Of a stretch of DNA of 64,000 nt, positions 17,773 to 26,786 are shown piece by piece. A program made the position numbers and the translations under genes. The notes below the pieces were generated by a model. It made no database searches. It had not been told where the DNA came from and saw nothing but the letters and a program-made list of their open reading frames with translations. The stretch comes from Chitinophaga pinensis (GTDB lineage: Bacteria; Bacteroidota; Bacteroidia; UKL13-3), in assembly GCA_945860865.1 (NCBI GenBank), contig CAMARW010000001.1:400294-464293 (forward strand). Direction: 5' to 3'. Numbering within the stretch: position 1 is the first letter of the stretch; every line of letters starts with the position of its first letter.

Positions 17773-18594
17773 TTATTTTAATTTGATAGTAGTACTGTTG
17801 TTGATGGTATATTGATTTCCAGATTTTTTCCAGATAATAACCATGATTGAACAGTTCTCTTTTTTGAATGTAGGCTGAATGAAAAAATTCATAGTAGACT
17901 CAAAAGTTTGATCTTTCTTAGGAGCTGTTGCAAAAACTTCACCTAAGATATTATCACCAAATTTAGCACGTAAAACATCATAATGAATGTTTTTCTCGAT
18001 GCTAGCATCAGAAGCTTGTGTGTAATTTAACTTGCCTTCTAATAAATAACCACCGATTGTATACTCATCAGTTCCATCTACAAAGAATTTACTGTTAGCT
18101 TTAACGGTAATTAAACCATCATTGTTATCTGTAGCAGTTAAAATTAAATTTGCTTTAGCTGTTTTAGCTAATTGTGTGTTAACATTGTTTAAAGCAACCG
18201 AAGGATTAATACCTACCATTGCCATAATTTGATCATCACTAGCACCAATGTACATAGCAGGTACACCTGCTGGTTTAAAAACGCCATTCATGGCATTTGC
18301 ATCAGCATTTGTCATTGGATCGTTACCTATTTGGCAAGACATAATGTTTGCTTTTCCAGGATGTGCAGCTTTAATTTGCTCTTTAGCTGGTTTACCTGCA
18401 GAACCACATGGAGGGCACCAAGTACCACCAAAATAAATTACAGTAGCTTTTTGCTCTTGTGGAATTACTAATCCACCATTACCACCATTGTTGTTGTTGT
18501 TTTCACCACTAGCTGGTTCGTCTTTTTTACAGCTTACAACTGTTAAAGAAATACCAATTAAAATAGCTAATGAACTTTTGAATAAATGCTTCAT
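17773..18594 (-). CDS. Lipoprotein with thioredoxin-like domain (Omp28-like)
   Basis: 273 aa. A lipoprotein signal ends at VVSC (Cys 22), followed by a charged and then an Asn/Gly-rich linker (about residues 31-45). The mature part opens with YFGGTWCPPCG, a CxxC thioredoxin-type active site. The GVPAMYIG segment contains the expected cis-proline. This suggests a disulphide or thiol role at the periplasmic face or outer membrane. The family may be Omp28-related, but the specific substrate is unknown. The gene is monocistronic, with a terminator right behind it. Confidence 0.75.
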   Translation of the reverse strand: MKHLFKSSLAILIGISLTVVSCKKDEPASGENNNNNGGNGGLVIPQEQKATVIYFGGTWCPPCGSAGKPAKEQIKAAHPGKANIMSCQIGNDPMTNADANAMNGVFKPAGVPAMYIGASDDQIMAMVGINPSVALNNVNTQLAKTAKANLILTATDNNDGLITVKANSKFFVDGTDEYTIGGYLLEGKLNYTQASDASIEKNIHYDVLRAKFGDNILGEVFATAPKKDQTFESTMNFFIQPTFKKENCSIMVIIWKKSGNQYTINNSTTIKLK

Positions 18595-18698
18595 TTTTTT
18601 ATTGTTTTAAATTGTGTGTTTTTTATAAAACAAATATTAGCAAAAAATTCAGAAAACAAAATGAAATTTTTAAGAAAATCAATTTAAACTTACAAATG

Positions 18699-19553
18699 CT
18701 AATTTTCAACTTGCATGCTCAGGTCAATGCGCTCTGCAGAATGTGTTAGTGCTCCAACCGAAATAAAATCTACTCCACTTGCGGCATATGCCTGAATATT
18801 AGCTAATGTAATGCCTCCACTAGCTTCAGTTTCAAATTTTTTATCTATTAATGTGATGGCCTCAGCCAATAATTCTGGGCTAAAATTATCCAACATAATT
18901 CGGTTAATTTTTCCTATTTTTATTACTTCTTTTACCTCTTCCATGTTTCTTGTTTCTACTTCAATGGGTAGGTTCAGACCTTTAAATTGCAAATATTGTT
19001 GGGTTTTTTCTATGGCTTTGGTAATGCCTCCTGCAAAATCTATGTGATTATCTTTGAGCATAATCATATCGTATAAGCCAATTCTATGGTTCTGGCACCC
19101 GCCCAATTTTACAGCCCATTTTTCTAATAAACGCATGCCGGGTGTTGTTTTGCGGGTATCTAAAACTGTAGTATGGTAATCTTTAAGTAATTCACTAATT
19201 TGTTGGCTTTGGGTAGCAATACCGCTTAACCTTTGCATAAAATTTAATACTAAACGCTCGGCTGTTAATATGCTAATGTCTGAACCCTTAATTTCGAAAA
19301 TTCTATCACCTACAGCTATTTTTTCGCCATCTTGTTTAAGGGGTAAAAATTGTAAACTAGGGTCTATGCGTTTAAATATATAGGCTGCTAGCTCAATACC
19401 CGCAATTACGCCCGCTTGTTTGGCTATGCAATAAGCTTTTCCTTGTTTATCAGACGGAATGCACGCTAAAGAGCTGTGGTCTCCACTGCCAACATCTTCT
19501 CTAATGGCAATTTCTATCACCTCTTTGATATCTTTGTTTTGGAATAACTCCAT
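18699..19553 (-). CDS. nadC: Nicotinate-nucleotide pyrophosphorylase (quinolinate PRTase)
   Basis: 284 aa. It converts quinolinate and PRPP to nicotinate mononucleotide in de novo NAD synthesis. Typical stretches are REDVGSGDHSS at the N-terminus, LNFMQRLSGIAT, DTRKTTPGMR, KLGGCQNHR and the late EASGGITLANI. The length is normal. nadA and nadB are not in the window. A copy of GGTTCAGACC lies inside at 18971-18980. The 36-bp gap to hutH suggests possible co-transcription with hutH and hisS, although the functions differ. Confidence 0.95.
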   Translation of the reverse strand: MELFQNKDIKEVIEIAIREDVGSGDHSSLACIPSDKQGKAYCIAKQAGVIAGIELAAYIFKRIDPSLQFLPLKQDGEKIAVGDRIFEIKGSDISILTAERLVLNFMQRLSGIATQSQQISELLKDYHTTVLDTRKTTPGMRLLEKWAVKLGGCQNHRIGLYDMIMLKDNHIDFAGGITKAIEKTQQYLQFKGLNLPIEVETRNMEEVKEVIKIGKINRIMLDNFSPELLAEAITLIDKKFETEASGGITLANIQAYAASGVDFISVGALTHSAERIDLSMQVEN

Positions 19554-19589
19554 ATTTTAAGGTTTTTGTATATTTAATTGGAGGCTTTC

Positions 19590-21095
19590 TTACACCAACT
19601 CCTTTTTAGAAATAAAATCAATCGTATTCATTATATCGGTATGCAAATACCTGTCGTTAATTAATCTAGGCACTATTTTTCTATATGCTTCCAAGGTGCT
19701 TTCTATTAAATTAGCGCTTTTTAAGGGTCTTCTAAATTCAAGTGCTTGTGCGGCATTCATATATTCTATGGCCAATATGGTTTCCACATTTTTGCATATT
19801 TTTAATAATTTAGTTGCCGCATTGGCTCCCATGCTCACATGGTCTTCTTGGCCGTTGCTGCTTACTATGCTATCTACACTAGCAGGGGTGCATAATTGTT
19901 TGTTCTGACTAACAATACTGGCGGCTGTGTATTGCGGAATCATAAAGCCTGAGTTTAATCCAGGGTTTTCTGTTAAGAATGGAGGCAACTCTCGACTACC
20001 CGAGATTAATTGGTAGGTTCTTCTTTCAGAAATATTGCCTAATTCTGCCAAAGCAATGGCCCAAAAATCAAAAGCCAAAGCTAGGGGTTGCCCATGGAAA
20101 TTTCCTCCGGAGATAATTGTATCTAGTGCTGGAAAAATGTTGGGATTGTCTGTAACGGCATTTACTTCTGTGCTCATTACATTGCTAAAGTAAGAGAAGG
20201 CATCTAAACTTGCACCGTGCACTTGCGGTATGCAGCGAAAGGAGTAGGGGTCTTGTACTTGTTTTTTAGTTTGTAAGCTAATCTCACTACCTGCCAAAAA
20301 ATCATTAATTAATTGAGCAGATTGTATTTGCCCAGCATGCGGTCTAATTTGATGCAAAGCAGGATGAAATGGCTCTGTTCGGCAATCAAATGCATCCAAT
20401 GAATTAGCTGCAATAAAATGGCTCCATTGTATGAGGTGCTTAGATTTTATCCAAACATAAGCCCCAATGGCACTCATAAATTGAGTTCCATTGATTAATG
20501 CCAATCCTTCTTTTGATTGCAATTGTATGGGTTCCCAGCCAAATTTTTTAAGTACCTCTGCTGCCGGCTGCTGCTCGTATTGTCCGTTTTGGTTTTTTAC
20601 CCAAAACATGCCTGCTCCAATTAAGGGTAAACACAAATGGGCCAGCGGAGCCAAATCGCCACTAGCACCCAATGAACCTTGCTCATACACCACGGGTAGT
20701 AAATCTGCATTAAAGAAATCTACCAACCGTTCTACCGTTTCTAAGGCAACACCACTGCTTCCTAAAGCCAATGATTGCACCTTTAACAAAAGCATAATTT
20801 TTACGATAGGATAATCTATAGTATCGCCTGTGCCACAAGCGTGAGAAAGCAGTAAGTTTTCTTGTAAAGTGCTTAATTCGTGCGGGGCAACAACCGTATT
20901 ACATAAAGAACCAAAGCCTGTATTGATTCCATAAATGGCCGCATTTCCCTCACTCATTTTTTTGTCTAAGTAGGCCCTGCAATGCTTAATATTTGCTTTA
21001 ACTTGGCTCGACAATTCAATTTGAAGATTGTCGTGCATAATATTTTTAATCTGGCTTAAATCCAGCTCATTGCTTATATAAAAAACAGGTTTCAT
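19590..21095 (-). CDS. hutH: Histidine ammonia-lyase
   Basis: 501 aa. It deaminates histidine to urocanate. The MIO prosthetic-group triad Ala-Ser-Gly is present in GSLGASGDLAPLAHL near residue 145, and the N-terminal GINTGFG motif and later HGQPLALAFD are in place. The start overlaps the hisS stop by 4 bp. The remaining Hut genes (hutU, hutI, hutG/F) are absent from the window. A related aromatic-amino-acid lyase or aminomutase cannot be fully excluded, but the length and motifs fit HAL. Confidence 0.9.
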   Translation of the reverse strand: MKPVFYISNELDLSQIKNIMHDNLQIELSSQVKANIKHCRAYLDKKMSEGNAAIYGINTGFGSLCNTVVAPHELSTLQENLLLSHACGTGDTIDYPIVKIMLLLKVQSLALGSSGVALETVERLVDFFNADLLPVVYEQGSLGASGDLAPLAHLCLPLIGAGMFWVKNQNGQYEQQPAAEVLKKFGWEPIQLQSKEGLALINGTQFMSAIGAYVWIKSKHLIQWSHFIAANSLDAFDCRTEPFHPALHQIRPHAGQIQSAQLINDFLAGSEISLQTKKQVQDPYSFRCIPQVHGASLDAFSYFSNVMSTEVNAVTDNPNIFPALDTIISGGNFHGQPLALAFDFWAIALAELGNISERRTYQLISGSRELPPFLTENPGLNSGFMIPQYTAASIVSQNKQLCTPASVDSIVSSNGQEDHVSMGANAATKLLKICKNVETILAIEYMNAAQALEFRRPLKSANLIESTLEAYRKIVPRLINDRYLHTDIMNTIDFISKKELV

Positions 21096-22522
21096 GATTG
21101 TAAAAGTTTGATAAGTGTTTCAATTTCCATGGGCTGTTGTTCGCCACTTTCTAAGTTTTTAACTTGTAAGGTATTGCTATTTAATTCGGTTTCTCCAATA
21201 ATACACGCAAAGTTTATTTGTAGCTTATTGGCATACTCAAATTGCTTACCAATTTTCTTGGTTATTTCTGGGTAAACTTCTGCCGAAATATCGTTTTTTC
21301 TCAATTGTGCACACAAGCTAACGGCCTTCATTTGGGTTGCTTCGTCGAAATAACAAAAGAGTATTTTAGTTGTATTGGGCTTTAGGTAAGTTGGGAATAA
21401 ACCTTGTTCTTCCATTACATCATAAATGCGGTCTAAGCCAAATGAAACACCCACACCAGATATGCCCGGCATGCCAAAAATGCCTGTTAGGTTATCATAT
21501 CTTCCGCCTCCGCCAATACTTGATTTAAAGCTGCCAACGTTTGCCTGAACTTCCACAATAGCACCCGTATAATAACTCAATCCGCGGGCCAATGTAAAAT
21601 CAAATTGAATGGTATTAACAGGTTCTAAATGGTTCAAGAATTTTTGTAGTTGTAGGAGCTCTAAAATTCCCAAATTTCCCTCTTGAATATACTCAAGCAT
21701 TTCGGCCGCTGCTGCAATTGGGTTTTCTTCTTTGCCTAGGTTCAAGAATTTAATAATTTGTTCTATTTGCTCGCTATTTAATCCGGTTTGAACCAAAATG
21801 TCTGATACACCCGAAAGGCCAATTTTATCTAACTTATCTATGGCAACCGTAATAGCGGTAAAATGTTGTTCGGCTTTGATATAAGTAGCCAGGGCACTCA
21901 GGAGTTTGCGGTTATTAACTTTGATTATTACGGATAGGTTCAGCTGGGCAAAAACTTCGTCGTACATTTTAATTAGCTCAGCTTCGTTGAGAAGGCTGTC
22001 GCTTCCAATTACATCTGCATCGCATTGCCAAAACTCCCTATATCTGCCTTTCTGGGGTTTATCTGCTCGCCAAACGGTTTGCATTTGGTAGCGTTTAAAA
22101 GGCAGCGTTATGCTATTTCTGTTCATGGTAACGTAGCGCGCAAACGGAACAGTAAGGTCATAGCGTAAACCTTTTTCTGCTATGTAAGGAAGGCTTCTTT
22201 TGGCATCTAAGTTTTCTATGCTATTGTCAAATGAGGGAAGCAGGGTTTTGTCCATCTCCTCCTGCTCCATGCCTTGCGTTTGAAAAGCGGATAGTTTTTT
22301 TAAATAATCTCCTGTATTTAATATTTTATAAAGTAGCTGGTCTCCTTCTTCTCCATATTTACCGCTTAGGGTTGAAAGTTGCTCCATGGCAGGCGTTTCT
22401 ATTGGCATAAAGCCATATTTCTTAAATACGCTCTCAATAATTTGCAGAATGTATTTTCTTCTCTGAACCACAAGGGGTCCAAAATCGCGTGTGCCTTGCG
22501 GTAAACTTGGTTTTTGTGCCAT
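21092..22522 (-). CDS. hisS: Histidine--tRNA ligase
   Basis: 476 aa class II aminoacyl-tRNA synthetase. Motif 1 region PIETPAMEQL, the LRYDLTVPFARY loop, motif 2 (VWRADKPQKGRYREFWQCD), the histidine-specific LARGLSYYTGAIVEV and motif 3 (GVSFGLDRIYDVM) are visible, followed by an anticodon-binding domain. It is slightly longer than E. coli HisRS. It overlaps hutH by 4 bp, so histidine charging and histidine breakdown are encoded head to tail. GGTTTGAACC occurs inside at 21785-21794. Confidence 0.96.
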   Translation of the reverse strand: MAQKPSLPQGTRDFGPLVVQRRKYILQIIESVFKKYGFMPIETPAMEQLSTLSGKYGEEGDQLLYKILNTGDYLKKLSAFQTQGMEQEEMDKTLLPSFDNSIENLDAKRSLPYIAEKGLRYDLTVPFARYVTMNRNSITLPFKRYQMQTVWRADKPQKGRYREFWQCDADVIGSDSLLNEAELIKMYDEVFAQLNLSVIIKVNNRKLLSALATYIKAEQHFTAITVAIDKLDKIGLSGVSDILVQTGLNSEQIEQIIKFLNLGKEENPIAAAAEMLEYIQEGNLGILELLQLQKFLNHLEPVNTIQFDFTLARGLSYYTGAIVEVQANVGSFKSSIGGGGRYDNLTGIFGMPGISGVGVSFGLDRIYDVMEEQGLFPTYLKPNTTKILFCYFDEATQMKAVSLCAQLRKNDISAEVYPEITKKIGKQFEYANKLQINFACIIGETELNSNTLQVKNLESGEQQPMEIETLIKLLQS

Positions 22523-22591
22523 AAGTACTGTCAGATATTGGTTTTGTTGTTATGCGTATTGAGCGAAAAAAGATGCTTTCTTTGAATGAAT

Positions 22592-23077
22592 TTAACGAAT
22601 TCTATCGGCACTTCTAATAAGCTCCTCATCTTTTTTGATTAGAAAAAATATTCGCACATTTAAATAGGCTACAAATAAAAACAAAGCTATACCAATAATA
22701 GAGGGCAACATCAGTTTCTCTGCATTAAAGCTTGGTATAAAATAATAGGCTTTGATAACAAATAATATAATCAAGGCTAAAATGGCCACCATATTAAAAA
22801 TGGTAAACTTCATTTGTGTGAGGCGATTTTTGTAATTCATTAATACAAAAATACTCAAACCTATAATAATGGATACTAAGAGAATTAATATAATTTGCAG
22901 CTCACTATCAATCAATAAACCATTTTCTAGCTTATTAAAATAGAATAAACTAAGCACGTATTCGGTAGTTTTTAAATTGGGTTCAACCTCTACCAAATGA
23001 ATAATGCTAAAACCGCACAGCGATGAGAGAATTATAACAATAAGGGCTAAAAAAACGGATTGGATGCGTTGTATCAT
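22592..23077 (-). CDS. DUF4293-type membrane protein
   Basis: 161 aa starting MIQRIQSVFLAL. Four hydrophobic segments (about residues 5-27, 52-78, 90-110 and 118-145) end in a charged cytoplasmic tail (KKDEELIRSADRIR). The N-terminal MIQRIQ(S/T) followed by a membrane segment and the topology match the small DUF4293 family of Bacteroidota. The function is unknown. It stands in a minus-strand run but is 62 bp from the next gene on each side. Confidence 0.7.
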   Translation of the reverse strand: MIQRIQSVFLALIVIILSSLCGFSIIHLVEVEPNLKTTEYVLSLFYFNKLENGLLIDSELQIILILLVSIIIGLSIFVLMNYKNRLTQMKFTIFNMVAILALIILFVIKAYYFIPSFNAEKLMLPSIIGIALFLFVAYLNVRIFFLIKKDEELIRSADRIR

Positions 23078-23140
23078 AATGCAAAGAAAATTTGATTTTT
23101 GGTAAATGCAAAGGAATAAAGGTATGCGCTTTGCAATGAG

Positions 23141-23989
23141 TTAGTTGGGGTTCCATTTTTGAAAAGATTGGTAGATACTTTCATTTGTTTTTTTATTCTT
23201 TTCAATAGCTAAATCTTTTGAACTTTTTGCATTACCCAAATAATAATGCGGAATATAATAAACCCAAAAAAGTGCCGCTTGCGGCCAGTTGTAAAAATGG
23301 GCGGTAATTAAAAAGGCTCCCATAAGGCTCCCATTTAAAATAAAAGCATTGGCTGCATTGGAATAATTCTTTTGGTAAAGCTGACCCAAACCGGGCAAAA
23401 TGAGGCTCCCTATTTGAGCCTTTTTAATTGAAACAAATTGTGCATTTTGGTAATTAAAAAGAATACTATCTAACTCTTTTTGTTTCGATAAGTTTGCAAA
23501 TTTTTTTAATTGCTGCACGGTGTTTTGAACCGAATCATGTTGGCCTAATTTTAATTCACAAAGCAATTTAAAATAATACAAATTAGCTTCCAACTCGTTT
23601 AAAGAATCGGCTAAGTAATGGTCTACACTATTTAAACAATCTTCCCAGTTCTCTAAGTTAAAATGGGTTGCCACTTCCAATAATTTTTGGTCTGAACCAA
23701 AATTGGGTTCAGACCAGTTTTTAAGCGTATTTATAAGATATAGGCTACGGTTGTATTGTTCGCTTTTAAAGGCTGCATTGATGTAATTATGGGCAATTTT
23801 TTGTTGGGTTTTTGGGTCTGCAAAAAACCAAATTCTGTCGTATAAAAAATAGGCCGCCTCTATATCATTAGCTTGCCAAAGGCTGTCTGCTTTCTGTATA
23901 GCATTAGGAAGGTTTTGGGCCTGCGTAAAATAAAAATTACTCGCAATCAAAACGATAATAACTGGTATATAAATTCTTTTTAATTTCAT
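23141..23989 (-). CDS. TPR-like periplasmic protein with C-terminal membrane pair (DUF5683-like)
   Basis: 282 aa from MKLKRIYIPV (23989), chosen because it begins a signal peptide ending at FTQAQ. The longer ORF start (24115) lies deep in the upstream gene. Residues 30-180 are helical and repeat-like (AIQKADSLWQANDIEAAYFLYDR). Near residue 205 LILPGLGQLYQKNYSNA begins two hydrophobic segments, as in DUF5683-type proteins. It overlaps the upstream gene by 53 bp and shares this layout with that gene's product. The function is unknown. Two head-to-head dispersed palindromes (23689-23715) lie inside. Confidence 0.65.
   Translation of the reverse strand: MKLKRIYIPVIIVLIASNFYFTQAQNLPNAIQKADSLWQANDIEAAYFLYDRIWFFADPKTQQKIAHNYINAAFKSEQYNRSLYLINTLKNWSEPNFGSDQKLLEVATHFNLENWEDCLNSVDHYLADSLNELEANLYYFKLLCELKLGQHDSVQNTVQQLKKFANLSKQKELDSILFNYQNAQFVSIKKAQIGSLILPGLGQLYQKNYSNAANAFILNGSLMGAFLITAHFYNWPQAALFWVYYIPHYYLGNAKSSKDLAIEKNKKTNESIYQSFQKWNPN
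23689..23715. repeat. Pair of dispersed decamer palindromes (GGTYYRRACC)
   Basis: GGTCTGAACC at 23689-23698 and GGTTCAGACC at 23706-23715 are reverse complements of each other separated by 7 bp, so together they also form a 10-bp stem. They lie in coding sequence (W-S-E-P and G-S-D-Q on the minus strand) and belong to a motif found at least 13 times in the window. Confidence 0.8.
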
Positions 23990-24749
23990 TTTTGATTGAT
24001 TGTAATTCAAAATTTTGCTTTCGCTGTGCGGTTTTATAGGTACCCCAAATATTGCCCCCATAGAAGCACATTCCCATAAATAAATTGGTATATCCAAATA
24101 CTGAGTTAGTGCCATATTTTTGAAAGCTATATACGCTTAAATAGGCGTGCGAGCCAATTAAAAAAAAATTTAACAAGCCTTCATAAGTGTTTCCTAAAAT
24201 CATTTTTCCGCTGCCAGGTAATAGGATAGCCGCTAGCAAATATTTTTTTTGAAAAGGGAATTGTGTTCGAACCATTTTTTGTAAAATTCCTTGGTAATAA
24301 GCGCTGTCCAATATCCATCGGTTTGAACCTAAATATTTTGACAAACTATCTGTATTGCCTTGTAAAATTAAGTACCTTATGGGCAAATCATCTGGCAATA
24401 TTTGCCAATGATTGCGCAAAAGATGCCCCGAATCTGATTCTAAGCATATGCTTGCAATTTGGTTTAAAATTGCCGTATCAAGGCTGTTTTTTTGCAGCAA
24501 TTCTGTTACTTTATTAAATAATTTTTCTTTGTAACCTTGCTGGTATAAACTGTGTAAATATAAGCTACTAAAAGTATCTGGTTTTTCTCTTGCCACAAAT
24601 GGTTCTATGGCTACAACAGCCTGCTCATAATAGCCATTGCACAGCAAATTCTTAGCATATTTATAGGTGTTTGCTTCATTAAATATATCCTGACCAATAA
24701 GCTTAAACGCGTTTAAGAGGAGGAGAGAAAGAATGAGCTTTGCTTTCAT
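23937..24749 (-). CDS. TPR-like periplasmic protein with C-terminal membrane segments, paralogue of its neighbour
   Basis: 270 aa from MKAKLILSLL (24749), whose signal peptide ends at KLIGQ; the ORF-track start (24809) lacks a signal. The ATG overlaps the yidD-like stop as ATGA. The N-terminal 140 residues look like helical repeats (NEANTYKYAKNLLCNGYYEQAV). AAILLPGSGKMILGNTYEG near residue 160 matches the PGLGQLY motif of the downstream protein and leads into membrane segments. I infer a duplicated pair that works with the YidD-like protein. GGTTTGAACC lies at 24320-24329. No known function. Confidence 0.65.
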   Translation of the reverse strand: MKAKLILSLLLLNAFKLIGQDIFNEANTYKYAKNLLCNGYYEQAVVAIEPFVAREKPDTFSSLYLHSLYQQGYKEKLFNKVTELLQKNSLDTAILNQIASICLESDSGHLLRNHWQILPDDLPIRYLILQGNTDSLSKYLGSNRWILDSAYYQGILQKMVRTQFPFQKKYLLAAILLPGSGKMILGNTYEGLLNFFLIGSHAYLSVYSFQKYGTNSVFGYTNLFMGMCFYGGNIWGTYKTAQRKQNFELQSIKNEIKKNLYTSYYRFDCE

Positions 24750-25090
24750 GGACGGTCTATGGCTTTTCCAGTTTCTGTTGTAAAGTGGTCGTCTGCTCTG
24801 CCATTGCATCTTAACAATCTATCTGCACTTAAAAATAGGCCAATCGGAAAAGGATATTTTTGAATAGCTAATTTCGCATAATGCGAGCAGGAGGGCGTAA
24901 ATTGGCAATTGGCTCCATCTTGAGAAGAAATATATTTTTTATAAAAGCCGTGTATTCCTGTATAATGTGCGGATTCTGTTGTTTTGTTTTTGTTGGAAAT
25001 TAGGGTTTTGTGTAATACTATATCTTGCGCTATTCCATTTTGGATTGTTAACACAAAATTAAAAATTGCAAGCAATATAAATTTGTACAT
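24746..25090 (-). CDS. YidD-like protein with a signal peptide
   Basis: 114 aa. The conserved YidD core is clear: YKKYISSQDGANCQFTPSCSHYA, then GLFLSADRLLRC. Ordinary YidD is about 70-85 aa, cytoplasmic and membrane-associated, and helps YidC insert proteins. This one instead has an N-terminal signal peptide (MYKFILLAIFNFVLTIQNGIAQ) and about 25 spacer residues, so it should be exported. It heads a three-gene overlapping unit with two TPR-like membrane proteins. No rpmH, rnpA or yidC is nearby, so it is probably a specialised paralogue rather than the housekeeping copy. Confidence 0.8.
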   Translation of the reverse strand: MYKFILLAIFNFVLTIQNGIAQDIVLHKTLISNKNKTTESAHYTGIHGFYKKYISSQDGANCQFTPSCSHYAKLAIQKYPFPIGLFLSADRLLRCNGRADDHFTTETGKAIDRP

Positions 25091-25127
25091 TTTTTTATAT
25101 TTATTGCAATAAAATTAAAAACCTGAT

Positions 25128-26786
25128 ATGAAAAAAGTTTTACTTATTTGTTTTAGTATTTTCTTTTTAAACTCACTTTTTGCTCAAGACCAAGCAAAAT
25201 TGGAGCTAGATGCAGAAAATGCTGTAAATAATAAATTTTACACTTACCCTGTTGGAGAAAATGGGGTAATTTTGATGTACCAGCCCGCAGGAAAAGAAAA
25301 AGGAAAAGTGAAAGAGGTAACTTTTACCCTTAAAAAATATGATGTTAACTTCAAAGAATCTGGGAAAGGTTCTTTTATGCCTCCAAAAGGTTTTACATTA
25401 GATCAAGTTGTGAGCGATGCCAATTATTTGTATGCAATGTTTTCGCCAACAATTAATTTTAAAAAATATGTTGTTTTTAAAATTGACAAAGCCACGCTTA
25501 AATCCACACAATTTCAAGGAGAATATCCGAAACATCTTTCTTTTAAAGCTATGGAGGTGATGAATGGTGTAGTTTACTTGGGGTTTGTTTCGGGACCTAG
25601 TGTACAAACCGTTCAGGCAATTGTATGTTTATCAATGCCTTTATGTTTTATTCCCATGTTATTCTATAAACCTAAGTATTATACCATGGTTACTACCATT
25701 GATTTTAGTAAGCGCACGGCTTCTAAAAAAGATTTTCAGTTGGGAGGAGGCAAAGGACTTTCAGTTAATTTTATAGATATGTCTAAAAATGATTCACTTA
25801 ATAAAGTGGATTTATTACTCTCTCTTGTAGGTAAAAAAGAAACTAAAAACATTGTTCGTGAAATTAATGGAACTACTTTAGATAAAGAGAAGGCGTTTAA
25901 ATTAACGTCAGGTAAAGATATTGCTACAGGTAAGGTGTTTAGTACAAGTTCAACAAATAAAATATTAATTGGACAATACAAAAATAAGCCTGGTAAAAGT
26001 AGAAGGGAAAGAAAAGAGGCCGCCAATAAAGCGCCAGGTGGAATTTTTATTAGTGGGGTAGATAATGGCAAACAAACTTTTACCAAATTAGTGCCCTTTA
26101 CCTCTTTTAAAAACTTTACTATAAGTATTCCTAAAGACCCTAGAAAGAAAGGTAAAACAAACAATAAGCGTGAGGCTGCAAGAAGCATGGGTTTACAAAG
26201 TATTATTTCTTTCACCTTTCACGAAATTTTGATTAGAGACAATGAAATCTTAGTTTTTGCCGAGCCTTATTACCCAACCTATCATACAGAAACAAGGGTT
26301 GTTTATGTAAATGGAAGGGCAACCACGCAAACCGTTACTGTTTTTGATGGCTATAAATTTTTGGGTGCCATGGTAATGGCTTTTGATTTAGAAGGCAACA
26401 TGGTTTGGGAAAACGGATTTAAAATTGCCGATGGTCCGCTTTCTTTCTCTACCAGCAGAAAATTTGATTTTTACGAAACAGAGGATGATGGAATAAAAGT
26501 TGTGTATAATAATGCAGGTTCTATTTTCTCAAAAGTAATTTATGATGATAAGGTTGAATCTGAAGTGGAGCTCATGAAGGTGAAAACTGCTACCAATGCC
26601 AAAAAGGTTAAAAACCTAGATTCTAGGTACACGGAGGTAAATGGTACCGAGTATTGGTATGATAATTTCTACCTTGCTTTTGGTATGCAAAAAATCACAT
26701 CTGACACCAAAGCTAAAGACAGGGCAAAGGATGAGAAGAAGAATAAAACTATTTTCTATCTCAATAAAATAGAAATTGAAGAATAA
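25128..26786 (+). CDS. Secreted beta-rich protein of unknown function
   Basis: 552 aa. A signal peptide (MKKVLLICFSIFFLNSLFAQ) leads into a mostly beta-predicted chain with repeated phrases of the type VYVNG and FLGAMVMAFDLEGNMVWENG, reminiscent of beta-propeller blades. A very basic patch (KSRRERKEAANK) lies near residue 285. No catalytic motif or sorting domain was recognised. It overlaps the following M48 gene by 11 bp, so they are coupled. It is probably periplasmic or on the outer-membrane inner face. Confidence 0.7.
   Translation: MKKVLLICFSIFFLNSLFAQDQAKLELDAENAVNNKFYTYPVGENGVILMYQPAGKEKGKVKEVTFTLKKYDVNFKESGKGSFMPPKGFTLDQVVSDANYLYAMFSPTINFKKYVVFKIDKATLKSTQFQGEYPKHLSFKAMEVMNGVVYLGFVSGPSVQTVQAIVCLSMPLCFIPMLFYKPKYYTMVTTIDFSKRTASKKDFQLGGGKGLSVNFIDMSKNDSLNKVDLLLSLVGKKETKNIVREINGTTLDKEKAFKLTSGKDIATGKVFSTSSTNKILIGQYKNKPGKSRRERKEAANKAPGGIFISGVDNGKQTFTKLVPFTSFKNFTISIPKDPRKKGKTNNKREAARSMGLQSIISFTFHEILIRDNEILVFAEPYYPTYHTETRVVYVNGRATTQTVTVFDGYKFLGAMVMAFDLEGNMVWENGFKIADGPLSFSTSRKFDFYETEDDGIKVVYNNAGSIFSKVIYDDKVESEVELMKVKTATNAKKVKNLDSRYTEVNGTEYWYDNFYLAFGMQKITSDTKAKDRAKDEKKNKTIFYLNKIEIEE

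Noticed and set aside
18601-18660. Possible TAnnTTTG promoter for the thioredoxin-like lipoprotein gene
   Set aside because: The best minus-strand match (TAATATTTG) has one base too many between TA and TTTG and no clear -33.
23141-24749. The two overlapping TPR-like genes as one frameshifted gene
   Set aside because: Each has its own signal peptide and its own PGLG-type motif followed by membrane segments, so they are separate paralogues.
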